From positions 3,549,001 through 3,613,000 of the forward strand of contig NZ_CP082922.1 in assembly GCF_019931675.1 (NCBI RefSeq): 64,000 bases of DNA. The letters run 5' to 3'. Shown piece after piece: positions 46,984 to 54,448 of this stretch (its first letter is position 1; every line of letters starts with the position of its first letter). The stretch comes from Nocardioides rotundus. GTDB taxonomy: Bacteria > Actinomycetota > Actinomycetes > Propionibacteriales > Nocardioidaceae. Both the position numbers and the translations under genes were made by a program. The notes under the pieces were generated by a model. It had not been told where the DNA came from. It did not search any database and saw only the letters and a list, made by a program, of their open reading frames with translations.

Positions 46984-47682
46984 TCACACCGGGCCCACGG
47001 CCGATTCCGCCCCCTCCGCCCACTTCCTCCACTTCGGGGCGCGGTGCTGTGATTCCCTCTGAGCGTCCACACTGAGGCGCTCATCGTGCGCGTAGAGCGC
47101 GTCCCATTGGCGAACGCCGTCAGCGATGAACGTCTCGATGGGGATTTCTCGCTCCTCGGCATCGAACACCGCGAGGTCGTCGAAGGTGATCGTGCCCTCG
47201 ATGCAGAAGGCCTCGCTCTTACCGTCCCTCTCGACGCCGCATTCGTTGAACCAGTAGAACGAGTGCGGTCCACCCTCGGTTCGAACCGAGATTCGGAGAC
47301 TCGGATCCGCAGGCCAGTCACTGGTCAGTCCCGGCTCATCAAAGAAGCGCCAGCCGTAAATCGAACCGCCCCAGGCGAGCGAGTCGAAGAAATTCTCGAC
47401 GGCTTCCTCGTCAGCCAGCGGGATGGCCGGCTGGGTCGCCGACTGCTCGCCGACCGGATCCCGCCGCAGAAGGAACCGCAGTTCGGCAGGCCGCATGAGC
47501 CGCATGATCCGGCGACCGTCCTTCACGAGCGGGCCAAGCTCTGGAAGCGCGATCACGTGCAGCAGTACGTCGACGAACGCACCGGCGGGGTCGAGCCGAA
47601 CTCCGACGACGTCGGACTCGTTGAGCGCGACTCCAAGCCGCTCCCGGGTGGCGTCGTCCCATTCCATGCGGCCCATCCTCAC
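46984..47682 (-). CDS. Hypothetical protein (island)
   Basis: The 232-residue soluble protein I do not recognise. It is acidic to neutral, with YGWRFFDEPGLTSDWPADPSLRISV and FYWFNECGVERDGKSEAFCIEGTITFDDLAVFDAEEREIPIETFIADGVRQWDALY suggesting a beta-sandwich core. The C-terminal tail is basic (SQHRAPKWRKW). An internal ATG (MEWDDATRERLG, 47667) may be the true start. It is divergent from the 47763 gene, and a broken copy of this divergent pair lies at 44.67 kb. It ends just upstream of the AbiE-like operator on the same strand. Confidence 0.6.
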   Translation of the reverse strand: MRMGRMEWDDATRERLGVALNESDVVGVRLDPAGAFVDVLLHVIALPELGPLVKDGRRIMRLMRPAELRFLLRRDPVGEQSATQPAIPLADEEAVENFFDSLAWGGSIYGWRFFDEPGLTSDWPADPSLRISVRTEGGPHSFYWFNECGVERDGKSEAFCIEGTITFDDLAVFDAEEREIPIETFIADGVRQWDALYAHDERLSVDAQRESQHRAPKWRKWAEGAESAVGPV

Positions 47683-47762
47683 TCAACAGCGCCGGCGCCT
47701 GCGACCGAGATTGGCGCCGGCCTCGCTGCAATCCGATCACCTTTCTCGACCCTCGGCCGTAG

Positions 47763-48416
47763 ATGGCCGTCATGAGGTTCGGGCGCGAAGCGAGGCGGGT
47801 GCGTGACGAGACGCTGCCGCACGGCCAGCGCCTTCGGGCACTCGCCCATTGTCTGGAGTGGGCGCAGCCGGTTGGATTCCACCCGTCGTGGCACTACTTG
47901 GAAGCCAAGCTCGGCACGCCACGCGAGAGCGCCGAGTTCCTGGCCCCGGCGATCGACCTACTCGAGCGGGAACGCAACCTGCACCTGGAACTCGATCAGC
48001 GCTATTCGACCCTTCGCCGTCTGCAGAAGATGCGGGGCTCAAGATCACCTCGGCCCGACGAGGTCACCCCGCGTTCGCCAGCGCGGTGGCATGGAGACGA
48101 GCGGGGGGCAGCAACGCGCGCCTTGAGGTGGTGGCTACAACGCCATCCGCTGGAGGACTTCGTCGACCACCCCGAAGCCAAGCTCGCCGTCGACGTCGCG
48201 CGCGTGCTCGCGCCTGGCCCAAGTCTCACGTCGTTCGACCTGACCGCCCTGCAACAGAGTCTCGACTGGGCACGGGCTGAAACGCGTGCTCTGACGAAGC
48301 AGACGATGGCGGAACGTCGACGCGCACCAGGTGCTGCATCTTCTCGGGCAGATCTACGTCGTACTCAACGGCGCTCCCTTGGTCGGCAGTCCTTGGAACT
48401 TCGCCACTTCGACTGA
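47763..48416 (+). CDS. Hypothetical protein, probably frameshifted near its 3' end
   Basis: The N-terminal 110 residues (RRVRDETLPHGQRLRALAHC, FHPSWHYLEAKLGTPRESAE, YSTLRRLQKM) look like a genuine soluble protein of unknown family. From about 48305 this frame becomes Arg-rich nonsense. Frame +1 instead reads WRNVDAHQVLHLLGQIYVVL and then GAPLVGSPWNFATSTED, with protein-like composition, just after a stop in that frame. The simplest reading is one frameshift within the last 40 codons. The N-terminal sequence also survives as a relic at 44.7 kb. It is divergent from the 46984 gene. Confidence 0.5.
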   Translation: MAVMRFGREARRVRDETLPHGQRLRALAHCLEWAQPVGFHPSWHYLEAKLGTPRESAEFLAPAIDLLERERNLHLELDQRYSTLRRLQKMRGSRSPRPDEVTPRSPARWHGDERGAATRALRWWLQRHPLEDFVDHPEAKLAVDVARVLAPGPSLTSFDLTALQQSLDWARAETRALTKQTMAERRRAPGAASSRADLRRTQRRSLGRQSLELRHFD

Positions 48417-48533
48417 AGATCAGGCGCGCAGGGCGCAGTTGCACGAGCGTACTTCAGGTCGCCCCTTGGGCTCTGGCGCAGCAGTCCCCAGGACAGTGCG
48501 GGTCACCTCAGCGACGCTGCGGCCGATCTGCTG

Positions 48534-49013
48534 GTGCTCGGATACGACACTCCTGCGCTCCGGCAACTCGCTGGCGTGTCGCCGGGCGATTCGATCTACG
48601 AGGTCGAGCCTGCTGTTACCGCTGCACTCGACGAACTTGAGATCGGTGACCTGCTCGGCGCCAGCACTGACCGGGCGGGGCTCAAGGCCCGACTCGAACT
48701 CTTCCTGGACGGCAAAGTGACGCTGCGCGAGCTCTCGACCTGGGCTCACCAGGTGATTGGGCACGAGGGCGAGGACGACCTACAGCCGTTCGTGATCCTC
48801 AACGACATCTACGACGACTGGGAGTACTCCGGTCAGGACCTTCCTTACCTCCACGAGGTCACACGCAAAGCAGCGCACGACTTCCTCGCTGGTCGCCCCG
48901 TGACTCGGCTCGACTGGCTCGAACCGCCCGCCCAAGCCGCGACCCAAAGCGCCGTGGTGCGCAGGCCGAGGTGGCGTGATCGACTGCGCCGCAGAGCACG
49001 CCCTGCTACTTGA
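48534..49013 (+). CDS. Hypothetical protein, paralogue of the convergent 49006-49500 gene
   Basis: The 159-residue protein starts at GTG 48534 with LGYDTPALRQLAGVSPGDSIYEVEPAV. The paralogue on the other strand has LVDGYDSPLLREMASLTSR preceded by a helix, and here the in-frame codons from 48417 (RSPLGLWR, HLSDAAADLLVLGYD) supply the same helix but contain no start codon. The gene may have lost its first part, or be translated by coupling to the TGA at 48414. ALDELEIGDLLGAS and LQPFVILNDIYDDWEYSG are further conserved-looking blocks. Function unknown; the C-terminus is basic. Confidence 0.55.
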   Translation: MLGYDTPALRQLAGVSPGDSIYEVEPAVTAALDELEIGDLLGASTDRAGLKARLELFLDGKVTLRELSTWAHQVIGHEGEDDLQPFVILNDIYDDWEYSGQDLPYLHEVTRKAAHDFLAGRPVTRLDWLEPPAQAATQSAVVRRPRWRDRLRRRARPAT

Positions 49014-49500
49014 TCAGCGGAGGCACGTCGTCTTCGCGAAGTCCGCGGAGATGTGCCCGGAACTTCTCGTCGATCGCGGGCCGCAGATCAGGGTTCCCGT
49101 CCCAGGCCCGGAGCATCGCCATCAAGGCCTCGCCGCCGCCGGGCTCCCACAGACCTTCGTAGTCGCCGATGATCTCGAGAACGTACTGCGCCGACGCATA
49201 TGGCCGGTGGGTCCGATCCATCCGATCGACGGCCCACCAGATGCCTTCCCATTGGCCGCGCCAAGGCAACTGCTCGTAAGGAGAATCAACTTCCCGGATC
49301 GGATGGCCGAGCTCGGCCAGGACGTCGGTGAGCCGCACCTCGCCTTCAAGGGCCTGCCGTGATGTCAGCGACGCCATCTCGCGCAGAAGTGGCGAGTCGT
49401 AGCCATCGACCAACCACTGCGCGGCGACCATCGGCAGGTCACAGTCCGGGACGACCCGCCCGTGTGCCGCTTGTTCGGGTGTCACGTCGTAGTCGGCCAT
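49006..49500 (-). CDS. Hypothetical protein of the GYD(S/T)P-LR family
   Basis: The 164-residue acidic soluble protein has AAQWLVDGYDSPLLREMASL near its N-terminus, the motif shared with the 48534 protein. Tryptophan-rich PWRGQWEGIWWAVDRMDRTHRPY and a C-terminal LREDDVPPLIK follow. It overlaps its convergent paralogue by 8 bp and is overlapped by the upstream gene by 19 bp. Function unknown. The size, acidity and island location resemble immunity proteins of polymorphic toxins, but no toxin gene is visible. Confidence 0.6.
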   Translation of the reverse strand: MADYDVTPEQAAHGRVVPDCDLPMVAAQWLVDGYDSPLLREMASLTSRQALEGEVRLTDVLAELGHPIREVDSPYEQLPWRGQWEGIWWAVDRMDRTHRPYASAQYVLEIIGDYEGLWEPGGGEALMAMLRAWDGNPDLRPAIDEKFRAHLRGLREDDVPPLIK

Positions 49501-49856
49501 CGGAACTCGCGCACGACTTCGATCCGGCCGACGATGTGCCGGTTGAGCTCATCGAGGTCTTCGGCTGGGATCCAGTATTCGAGGATCGTCTGGCCACCGG
49601 CCTGCTGGACGTCGTACTGGTCGAGGAAGTCCTTCTCGACCTCGAAGCGCGTCACGTAGCCGACACCACTCGCCTTGACGTTCCAGTCGCGGGCGATCCG
49701 GACGGCGTAGTCCTCGTTCAGGACCGGATAGAAGATCGGCTGATCCGGGAGTCGTGGCGGCCACGCGCGCCAGCCCGACTCCTCAACGAGCGCAAGCTCC
49801 TTGGGACCTGTCGGGCGCCATAGCGTGACCGTCTCCATGCGGGCATTCTCGCTCAC
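49482..49856 (-). CDS. Small protein of the family often labelled ADP-ribosylation/crystallin J1
   Basis: The 124-residue protein has VTLWRPTGPKELALVEESGW, FPPRLPDQPIFYPVLNEDYAVRIARDWN-like core blocks (here RAWPPRLPDQPIF and YPVLNEDYAVRIARDWN) and YWIPAEDLDELNRHIVG. I recognise this pattern from actinobacterial and proteobacterial proteins that databases name ADP-ribosylation/crystallin J1, a label without biochemical support that I know of. The start is MSENARMETV at 49856 or Met 49838. It is transcribed with, and overlaps, the following gene. Confidence 0.7.
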   Translation of the reverse strand: MSENARMETVTLWRPTGPKELALVEESGWRAWPPRLPDQPIFYPVLNEDYAVRIARDWNVKASGVGYVTRFEVEKDFLDQYDVQQAGGQTILEYWIPAEDLDELNRHIVGRIEVVREFRWPTTT

Positions 49857-49890
49857 GCCCGGCGCCCATCCCTACCGATTTCCACAGTCC

Positions 49891-50000
49891 TTCGCGCCGG
49901 CCACCACCACGCTCAGCACCTACGCGCACCTCTGGCCGACGGCAGAGGATAAGACTCGCGCAGCCTCGGGAGCGATGGCGGCCAAAGTTCTCAACATTTC
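49891..50000 (+). pseudogene. Tyrosine recombinase (phage-type integrase), C-terminal remnant
   Basis: The frame reads ATTTLSTYAHLWPTAEDKTRAA and then GAMAAKVLNIS, the end of a tyrosine integrase (family pattern A-T-T-T-L-x-T-Y-G-H-L-W-P-x-x-x-D-x-T-R), including the catalytic Tyr and the following H-L-W. The preceding catalytic blocks (R, H-x-x-R) are missing, and no start codon or other integrase sequence lies upstream. It is a fossil of the enzyme that presumably inserted this island. Confidence 0.75.
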
Positions 50001-50026
50001 ATCGAGGCCGGGAAGACAGACAACAC

Positions 50027-50527
50027 TCAGAGGTAGTCGAAGAAGCGGGTCCACCAAGTTGGGCGGTAGCGGGCATCGATGCCAGGCAGTGCGCTCGGGC
50101 CGTCGTAGTCACTCCACAGCGGCTCCTCGGGAACCACGTGAAAGCCAAGTGCGTCCAGCACCGTGTAGATGCGCGATGCGTCACCGGGTGCGAGAAGCTC
50201 CTCGAACTCAGCCTCGGACCACACGCCAGGATTGGTCACCGAGACCGTGGCGAGCCGACCGAAGTTGCTGACACTGATGACAAGCCGCTCACCCGAATCT
50301 GTAGCGGCCGCGGGGATGTCGAGCCGCGCGTGCAGGCTCGCGTCCTCGACATGACGGTCTGCCTCGCACCGGCAGGAGAACTCCGCGTCCAAACGATCGA
50401 CCAGATCGTCGAAGAGCCGCCTTTTCGCGGCATGGTCATAGTCAGCCGGCCACTCGAGGTGGTCTGGGTCGTCGAGCGACCTCAACAGGATCCACATCTG
50501 GTCGCCCTCAACGCGCACGACAATCAT
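50027..50527 (-). CDS. Hypothetical protein (island)
   Basis: The 166-residue soluble protein starts MIVVRVEGDQMWILLRSLDD and continues with DYDHAAKRRLFDDLVDRLDAEFSCRCEAD, VISVSNFGRLATVSV and LDALGFHVVPEEPLWSDYDG. I do not recognise it. It is acidic, without membrane segments, and again of immunity-protein-like size. It is divergent from the 50567 gene with 39 bp between starts. The frame is open further upstream but that part is antisense to the neighbour. Confidence 0.55.
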   Translation of the reverse strand: MIVVRVEGDQMWILLRSLDDPDHLEWPADYDHAAKRRLFDDLVDRLDAEFSCRCEADRHVEDASLHARLDIPAAATDSGERLVISVSNFGRLATVSVTNPGVWSEAEFEELLAPGDASRIYTVLDALGFHVVPEEPLWSDYDGPSALPGIDARYRPTWWTRFFDYL

Positions 50528-50553
50528 CTTGCCGGATGAGCGCCTCCCCTCCC

Positions 50554-50566
50554 TACGCTGTCGCCC
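50554..50566 (+). promoter_or_regulatory. -10 element of a likely leaderless transcript (50567 gene)
   Basis: TACGCT (50554-50559) is 7 bases before the ATG, with no ribosome site, the same arrangement as for pcaH, pcaF and upp. Confidence 0.45.
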
Positions 50567-51400
50567 ATGGGTGTCTTGTTCGAGTTCGAGCACTTTCGCG
50601 CCGACGGGTTGAACTGGCACGTCATGCATGCGTCGGACATGGACATCGTGGAACCGCTGTGGTCCGGGCTGTGGGAACTCGGCTACGGTGACGATCCGAG
50701 GCTCAACCCTTTCCTTCGGTTCGGAATCAACAACGGCGAAGGCGAGTGGCTCGCCGTATGGCGGGCACTGGCTTGGGTCATGACCGCGGGAACCAACAGG
50801 GTCGGTCTTCCGGCCTATTACCGAGATGACGCCGCCCGGAACCTGGGAGTTGATCGGACGAAAGCGACCCTCATCCCTTGGGAGTACGAGGTCGACCTGG
50901 AGAAGAGCACGTTCACCGAAGCGAACATCCGGTTCATTCGGGCGCGCTCTGCCGTCCATATCAATCCTCCTCCCACCGAATGGGAGTACGACCACCGGCG
51001 TCTCGCTGGTCTCGTCGATCTCGCTACGTTCGGCGACCTCACGCAGCTGGAGCTCGCCGGTGGCTTCGACGCAACGTCCGAGATCTCGCTCTTCGGTGTC
51101 GCTGGGGGTGACTCTCAAAGCCTCGGATCGCGCCTCAATACGGTTCAGACTCCGATGCTCAGCGAGGTGTTAGACGACAGGGACGTGTTCGCGGACCTGA
51201 GCGTGACGCGAGACAGATTCCCGGACACGCACAGCTACTTCGCCTTCGCTTCCCACCAGGACCTGACAGCGCCACTACTGGAGAAGTCGAACCGCTTCGA
51301 GGCGCAATGGGCTACCTATCGCCGCGACTACTCAAGTTTCACAACGCTAGAAGACTTCGCCGACGGAGTGGAGCGCCTGTTGTGCATGCCGACCGCGTGA
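50567..51400 (+). CDS. Hypothetical protein (island)
   Basis: The 277-residue soluble protein starts MGVLFEFEHFRADGLNWHVMHASD. Notable tracts are WSGLWELGYGDDPRLNPFLRFGINNGEGEWLAVWRALAW, AVHINPPPTEWEYDHRRL and FAFASHQDLTAPLLEKSNRFEAQW. It is rich in aromatic residues and has no signal peptide or transmembrane helix. I do not recognise the family. Codon use is clearly more A/T-rich than in the flanking core genes. It is transcribed alone, convergent with the DUF2283 gene. Confidence 0.6.
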   Translation: MGVLFEFEHFRADGLNWHVMHASDMDIVEPLWSGLWELGYGDDPRLNPFLRFGINNGEGEWLAVWRALAWVMTAGTNRVGLPAYYRDDAARNLGVDRTKATLIPWEYEVDLEKSTFTEANIRFIRARSAVHINPPPTEWEYDHRRLAGLVDLATFGDLTQLELAGGFDATSEISLFGVAGGDSQSLGSRLNTVQTPMLSEVLDDRDVFADLSVTRDRFPDTHSYFAFASHQDLTAPLLEKSNRFEAQWATYRRDYSSFTTLEDFADGVERLLCMPTA

Positions 51401-51457
51401 CCCCTCTCCAGCGATGCAGCGCCCGCGAGGTGGAGTGCCGCGGACACGGCGACCCGC

Positions 51458-51706
51458 CTACGTCCCGATGAGTGCGGCGGGCAGGAGGCAATGAGCGTCC
51501 AGAACCTCTGGACCCAGAATCTGGCCGTCTGCGCCGACGTCAGTGTTGACCATCCACGGGTGCTCGCCTCCACCGAGCGGAACCGTGCGCGCGATGCCGC
51601 CGGCCTCGATCTCCGGAACGAAGTAGATGTACGCGGCATTGGCCTCTGCGTCGTAGGTGACTCGCAGAGGCTCGAGAGCATCCTTCACATCAGCGATTGT
51701 GCACAC
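51458..51706 (-). CDS. DUF2283 family protein
   Basis: This is an 82-residue protein with LRVTYDAEANAAYIYFVPEI, GGIARTVPL and VNTDVGADGQILGPEVLDAHCLLP, the complete DUF2283 pattern (V-x-Y-D-x-x-x-D-x-x-Y-I...G...L-G-I-E-V-L-x-A). These small proteins are widespread, often near toxin-antitoxin or phage genes, and of unknown function. Start GTG 51706 (CTIADVKDALEP) is assumed; Met codons at 51739 and 51760 are alternatives. It is the last gene before the right-hand repeat of the island. Confidence 0.75.
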   Translation of the reverse strand: MCTIADVKDALEPLRVTYDAEANAAYIYFVPEIEAGGIARTVPLGGGEHPWMVNTDVGADGQILGPEVLDAHCLLPAALIGT

Positions 51707-51773
51707 GGCCACGTCGCGACGTGCGATCTTGCCACACATCTGCCACGCACGAGGCGCCAACAGGCCTCGTACC

Positions 51774-51807
51774 TGCGCAAACGCGCCAGGTCAGTAGTAC
51801 CAGGGGA
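51774..51807. repeat. Right direct repeat of the island, overlapping the menB 3' end
   Basis: This is a 34-bp sequence matching 44871-44904 at 30 positions. Bases 51791-51807 are the menB stop and last codons. The remainder is immediately downstream sequence. Confidence 0.65.
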
Positions 51808-52726
51808 ACGGCGACCAGTCGGGCTCCCGCTTCTCCAGGAACTGGTCGCGCCCCTCGGCTGCCTCGTCGGTCATGTAGGCCAACCGCGTGGTCTCGCCGG
51901 CGAAGACCTGCTGCCCGACCAGCCCGTCGTCGACCAGGTTGAAGGAATACTTCAGCATCCGCTGCGCCGTGGGGCTCTTGCCGTTGATCAGCCGGCCCCA
52001 CTCCAGGCCGACCTTCTCCAGCTCCGCGTGGTCGACGACCCGGTTGACCGCGCCCATCCGGTGCATCGTCTCGGCGTCGTAGGCCTCCCCCAGGAAGAAG
52101 ATCTCCCGGGCGAACTTCTGCCCGACCTGCCGAGCGAGGTAGGCCGACCCGAAGCCGCCGTCGAAGGAGCCCACGTCCGCGTCGGTCTGCTTGAAGCGCG
52201 CGTGCTCCCGACTGGCCAGCGTCAGGTCGCAGACCACGTGCAGCGAGTGCCCACCACCGGCGGCCCACCCGTCGACCAGGCAGATCACCACCTTCGGCAT
52301 GAAGCGGATCAGCCGCTGCACCTCAAGGATGTGCAGCCGCCCCAGCCGGGCCTTGTCGATCGGGCTCGGCTCGGCGCCGGAGTCGCTGCCGTGCTCGGTC
52401 TCGTACTGATACCCCGCACGCCCCCGAATGCGCTGGTCGCCGCCGGTGCAGAAGGCCCACTTCCCGTTCTTCGGGCTCGGCCCGTTGCCGGTCAGCAGCA
52501 CGCAGCCGACGTCGGCGGAGGTGCGCGCGTGCTCGAGCACGGTCAGCAGCTCGTCGACGGTGTGCGGCCGGAACGCGTTGAGCACGTCCGGCCGGTCGAA
52601 GGCGACCCGCACGGTCCCGTGCGCCTTCGCGCGGTGGTAGGTCAGGTCGGTCAGGCCCTCGAAGCCGGGCACCACGTCCCAGTCCGCCGGGTCGAAGATC
52701 TCGGAGACTCCGTCGATCGCGCTCAT
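51791..52726 (-). CDS. menB: 1,4-dihydroxy-2-naphthoyl-CoA synthase
   Basis: The 311-residue crotonase-fold enzyme of menaquinone synthesis cyclises O-succinylbenzoyl-CoA. Diagnostic blocks are VRVAFDRPDVLNAFRPHTVDEL, AFCTGGDQRIRGRAGYQ, VDGWAAGGGHSLHVVCDL (oxyanion hole), TDADVGSFDGGFGSAYLAR and the C-terminal EPDWSPFPWYY. TACGGT at 52738-52733 lies 6 bp before the ATG, suggesting a leaderless mRNA. Its last codons and stop form the right boundary repeat of the accessory island; the protein is intact. No other men gene is in the window. Confidence 0.94.
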   Translation of the reverse strand: MSAIDGVSEIFDPADWDVVPGFEGLTDLTYHRAKAHGTVRVAFDRPDVLNAFRPHTVDELLTVLEHARTSADVGCVLLTGNGPSPKNGKWAFCTGGDQRIRGRAGYQYETEHGSDSGAEPSPIDKARLGRLHILEVQRLIRFMPKVVICLVDGWAAGGGHSLHVVCDLTLASREHARFKQTDADVGSFDGGFGSAYLARQVGQKFAREIFFLGEAYDAETMHRMGAVNRVVDHAELEKVGLEWGRLINGKSPTAQRMLKYSFNLVDDGLVGQQVFAGETTRLAYMTDEAAEGRDQFLEKREPDWSPFPWYY

Positions 52727-52754
52727 GGCCGCACCGTATCCGGGCGGCGCGGAG

Positions 52755-54221
52755 TCAGGCCGCGGCGCCCTCCTGGCGACGTACGACGGCCCTGCGGGCC
52801 ACCAGGGTCACGACGAACCCGATCACCAGCGCGACCAGCACGCCCAGGTTGGCGTAGGCCCACGCCCCGTCCCGGCCGCCGAGGCCGAGCGGGCCGAGCA
52901 GGTAGCCCTGCCAGTTGTTCCACGACGCGTCGTCGGCGAACATGTTGATCACCAGCCCCCAGCCGACGACCGACGCGACCGCCAGGGTGGCCAGCGAGAT
53001 CCAGTCGAAGGCGCCGTACCGACCGCCGGCGTCGAAGAGTGCGGCCTCGTCGTAGTCGCGCCGGCGCATCATCAGGTCGGCGATGAAGGTCCCCGCCCAC
53101 CCGGCCAGCGGGACGCCCAAGGTGATGAGGAAGCTCTGGAACGGGTTGAGAAAGCTGGTCGCGAAGAACACCACGTAGATCGTGCCGAGGGTCAGGATCA
53201 CGCCGTCGACGAACGCCGCGGCCGGCCGCGGGATCCGCACCCCGAGGCTGAGCAGCGTGAGCCCGGAGGAGTAGATGCCGAGCACCGCACCGCTGACCAG
53301 CGCGAGGATCGCCGCGATCAGGAACGGCACGAGGAACCAGGTCGGCAGCAGCGTCGCGAGCGTGCCGATCGGGTCGTAGGCGACCCCCTCCAGGATCGCC
53401 GGGGACGAGCCCGCGAGAGCCAGCCCGAAGAGCACCAGCATCACGGGCGCGAGCGCGCCGCCGAAGGTGTTCCAGAAGACGATCGCGCCGCTGGAGGCGT
53501 CGCGGCGCTGGTAGCGCGACCAGTCCGCAGCGATGTTGATCCAGCCGAGGCCGAAGCCGGTCATCACCATCACCAGCGCGCCGATCACCTGCTGGGTGGA
53601 GCCGCTCGGCAGGGCTTGTACGGCGGACCAGTGGATCTCGTCCAGGGTGAGGGCGATGTAGAGGATCGTCACCACCCCGGTGATCCAGGTCAGGTAGGAC
53701 TGCAGCCGCATGATCAGGTGGTAGCCCGCCACGCTCGCGGCCACGATGAGCGCGGCCACGACGACGGTCGCGATCACCTTGGTCGTCGTACCCGACGACC
53801 AGCCGAGCCGCTCGAAGACGGTCGCCGTCGCCAGCACGGCCATGATCGCCAGGAACGTCTCCCAGCCGATGCTGACCAGCCAGGAGATCACCCCGGGCAC
53901 CTTCTGCCCGGTCACGCCGAACGGCGCACGGGACAGGATCATCGTCGGCGCCGAGCCGCGCTTGCCGGCGACCGCGACCGCGCCGCACAGCAGGAACGAG
54001 ACCACGATGCCCACGACCGCGACCAGCACGCCCTGGGCGAAGGAGACGCCGAACTGCAGGATGAACCCGGCGTAGCTCATCCCGAACACCGACACGTTGG
54101 CCGCGAACCACGGCCAGAAGAGGTCGGCCGGCTTCGCCGTCCGGTCCGCCTCGTCGATGATCTCGATGCCGGTGGTCTCGACGCCGAGCCGCCGCGTCTC
54201 GTCCAGGGTGCGCTCGCTCAT
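52755..54221 (-). CDS. NCS1-family permease (purine/cytosine/allantoin type)
   Basis: The 488-residue membrane protein has about 12 helices: WPWFAANVSVFGMSYAGFIL (helix 1, with the N-x-S motif), GKRGSAPTMILSRAPFGVTGQ (the nucleobase-symporter loop), WINIAADWSRYQRR in helix 6 (A-D-Y/W-S-R-Y of NCS1) and MMRRRDYDEAALFD at the cytosolic loop before the last helices. NCS1 members import cytosine, purines, allantoin, hydantoins or vitamins with H+ or Na+; substrate undetermined. Start MSERTLDETRRLGV at 54221. The 197 bp upstream to the IS-bearing hairpin hold no other gene I can support. Confidence 0.87.
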   Translation of the reverse strand: MSERTLDETRRLGVETTGIEIIDEADRTAKPADLFWPWFAANVSVFGMSYAGFILQFGVSFAQGVLVAVVGIVVSFLLCGAVAVAGKRGSAPTMILSRAPFGVTGQKVPGVISWLVSIGWETFLAIMAVLATATVFERLGWSSGTTTKVIATVVVAALIVAASVAGYHLIMRLQSYLTWITGVVTILYIALTLDEIHWSAVQALPSGSTQQVIGALVMVMTGFGLGWINIAADWSRYQRRDASSGAIVFWNTFGGALAPVMLVLFGLALAGSSPAILEGVAYDPIGTLATLLPTWFLVPFLIAAILALVSGAVLGIYSSGLTLLSLGVRIPRPAAAFVDGVILTLGTIYVVFFATSFLNPFQSFLITLGVPLAGWAGTFIADLMMRRRDYDEAALFDAGGRYGAFDWISLATLAVASVVGWGLVINMFADDASWNNWQGYLLGPLGLGGRDGAWAYANLGVLVALVIGFVVTLVARRAVVRRQEGAAA

Positions 54222-54418
54222 GGGGTCATGGTGCACCCTCCAGGGCGCTGACGGGGAGTCTGCCGCGCGCTCAGGGGGCAACGGGCGAGACGGCGGGGAA
54301 GGTGCCGGCCCGGCCGTTCATGGTCGGCGACCCGGAGCGGGCTCCGCTGCTGGACGAGCCCGCGGCGACGACGGCCTGACCGGCGGCCGCCGTCTCCCCC
54401 GTCCGCCGACCCGCGACA

Positions 54419-54448
54419 ACGTCATGCGTTCCGGGGAACCGCTCCCTC
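54419..54448. repeat. Left hairpin arm plus 16-bp target duplication of the IS
   Basis: ACGTCATGCGTTCC (54419-54432) is the left arm of a palindrome whose partner is at 55779-55792. GGGGAACCGCTCCCTC (54433-54448) is the direct repeat, identical to 55763-55778, that abuts the IS end. Confidence 0.8.

Larger units (their letters stand above)
44871..51807. mobile_element. Accessory island at the 3' end of menB
   Basis: The segment is bounded by 34-bp imperfect direct repeats that copy the menB 3' end. It holds an integrase C-terminal remnant and an AbiE-like system, and has mostly unrecognised small genes with more A/T-rich codons than either flank. Duplicated gene relics lie just outside the left repeat, so the island has probably been remodelled or built on an older insertion. 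No complete integrase, relaxase or phage structural gene is visible. Confidence 0.6.

Noticed and set aside
49801..50271. 156-residue plus-strand ORF as a functional gene
   Set aside because: Only its middle resembles an integrase end; the rest is antisense to the genes at 49482 and 50027. Recorded as a pseudogene fragment instead.
54273..54375. Short plus-strand tract (FMVGDPERAPLLDEPAATTA) as a gene remnant
   Set aside because: There is no start context and no recognisable family; it is too short to support.
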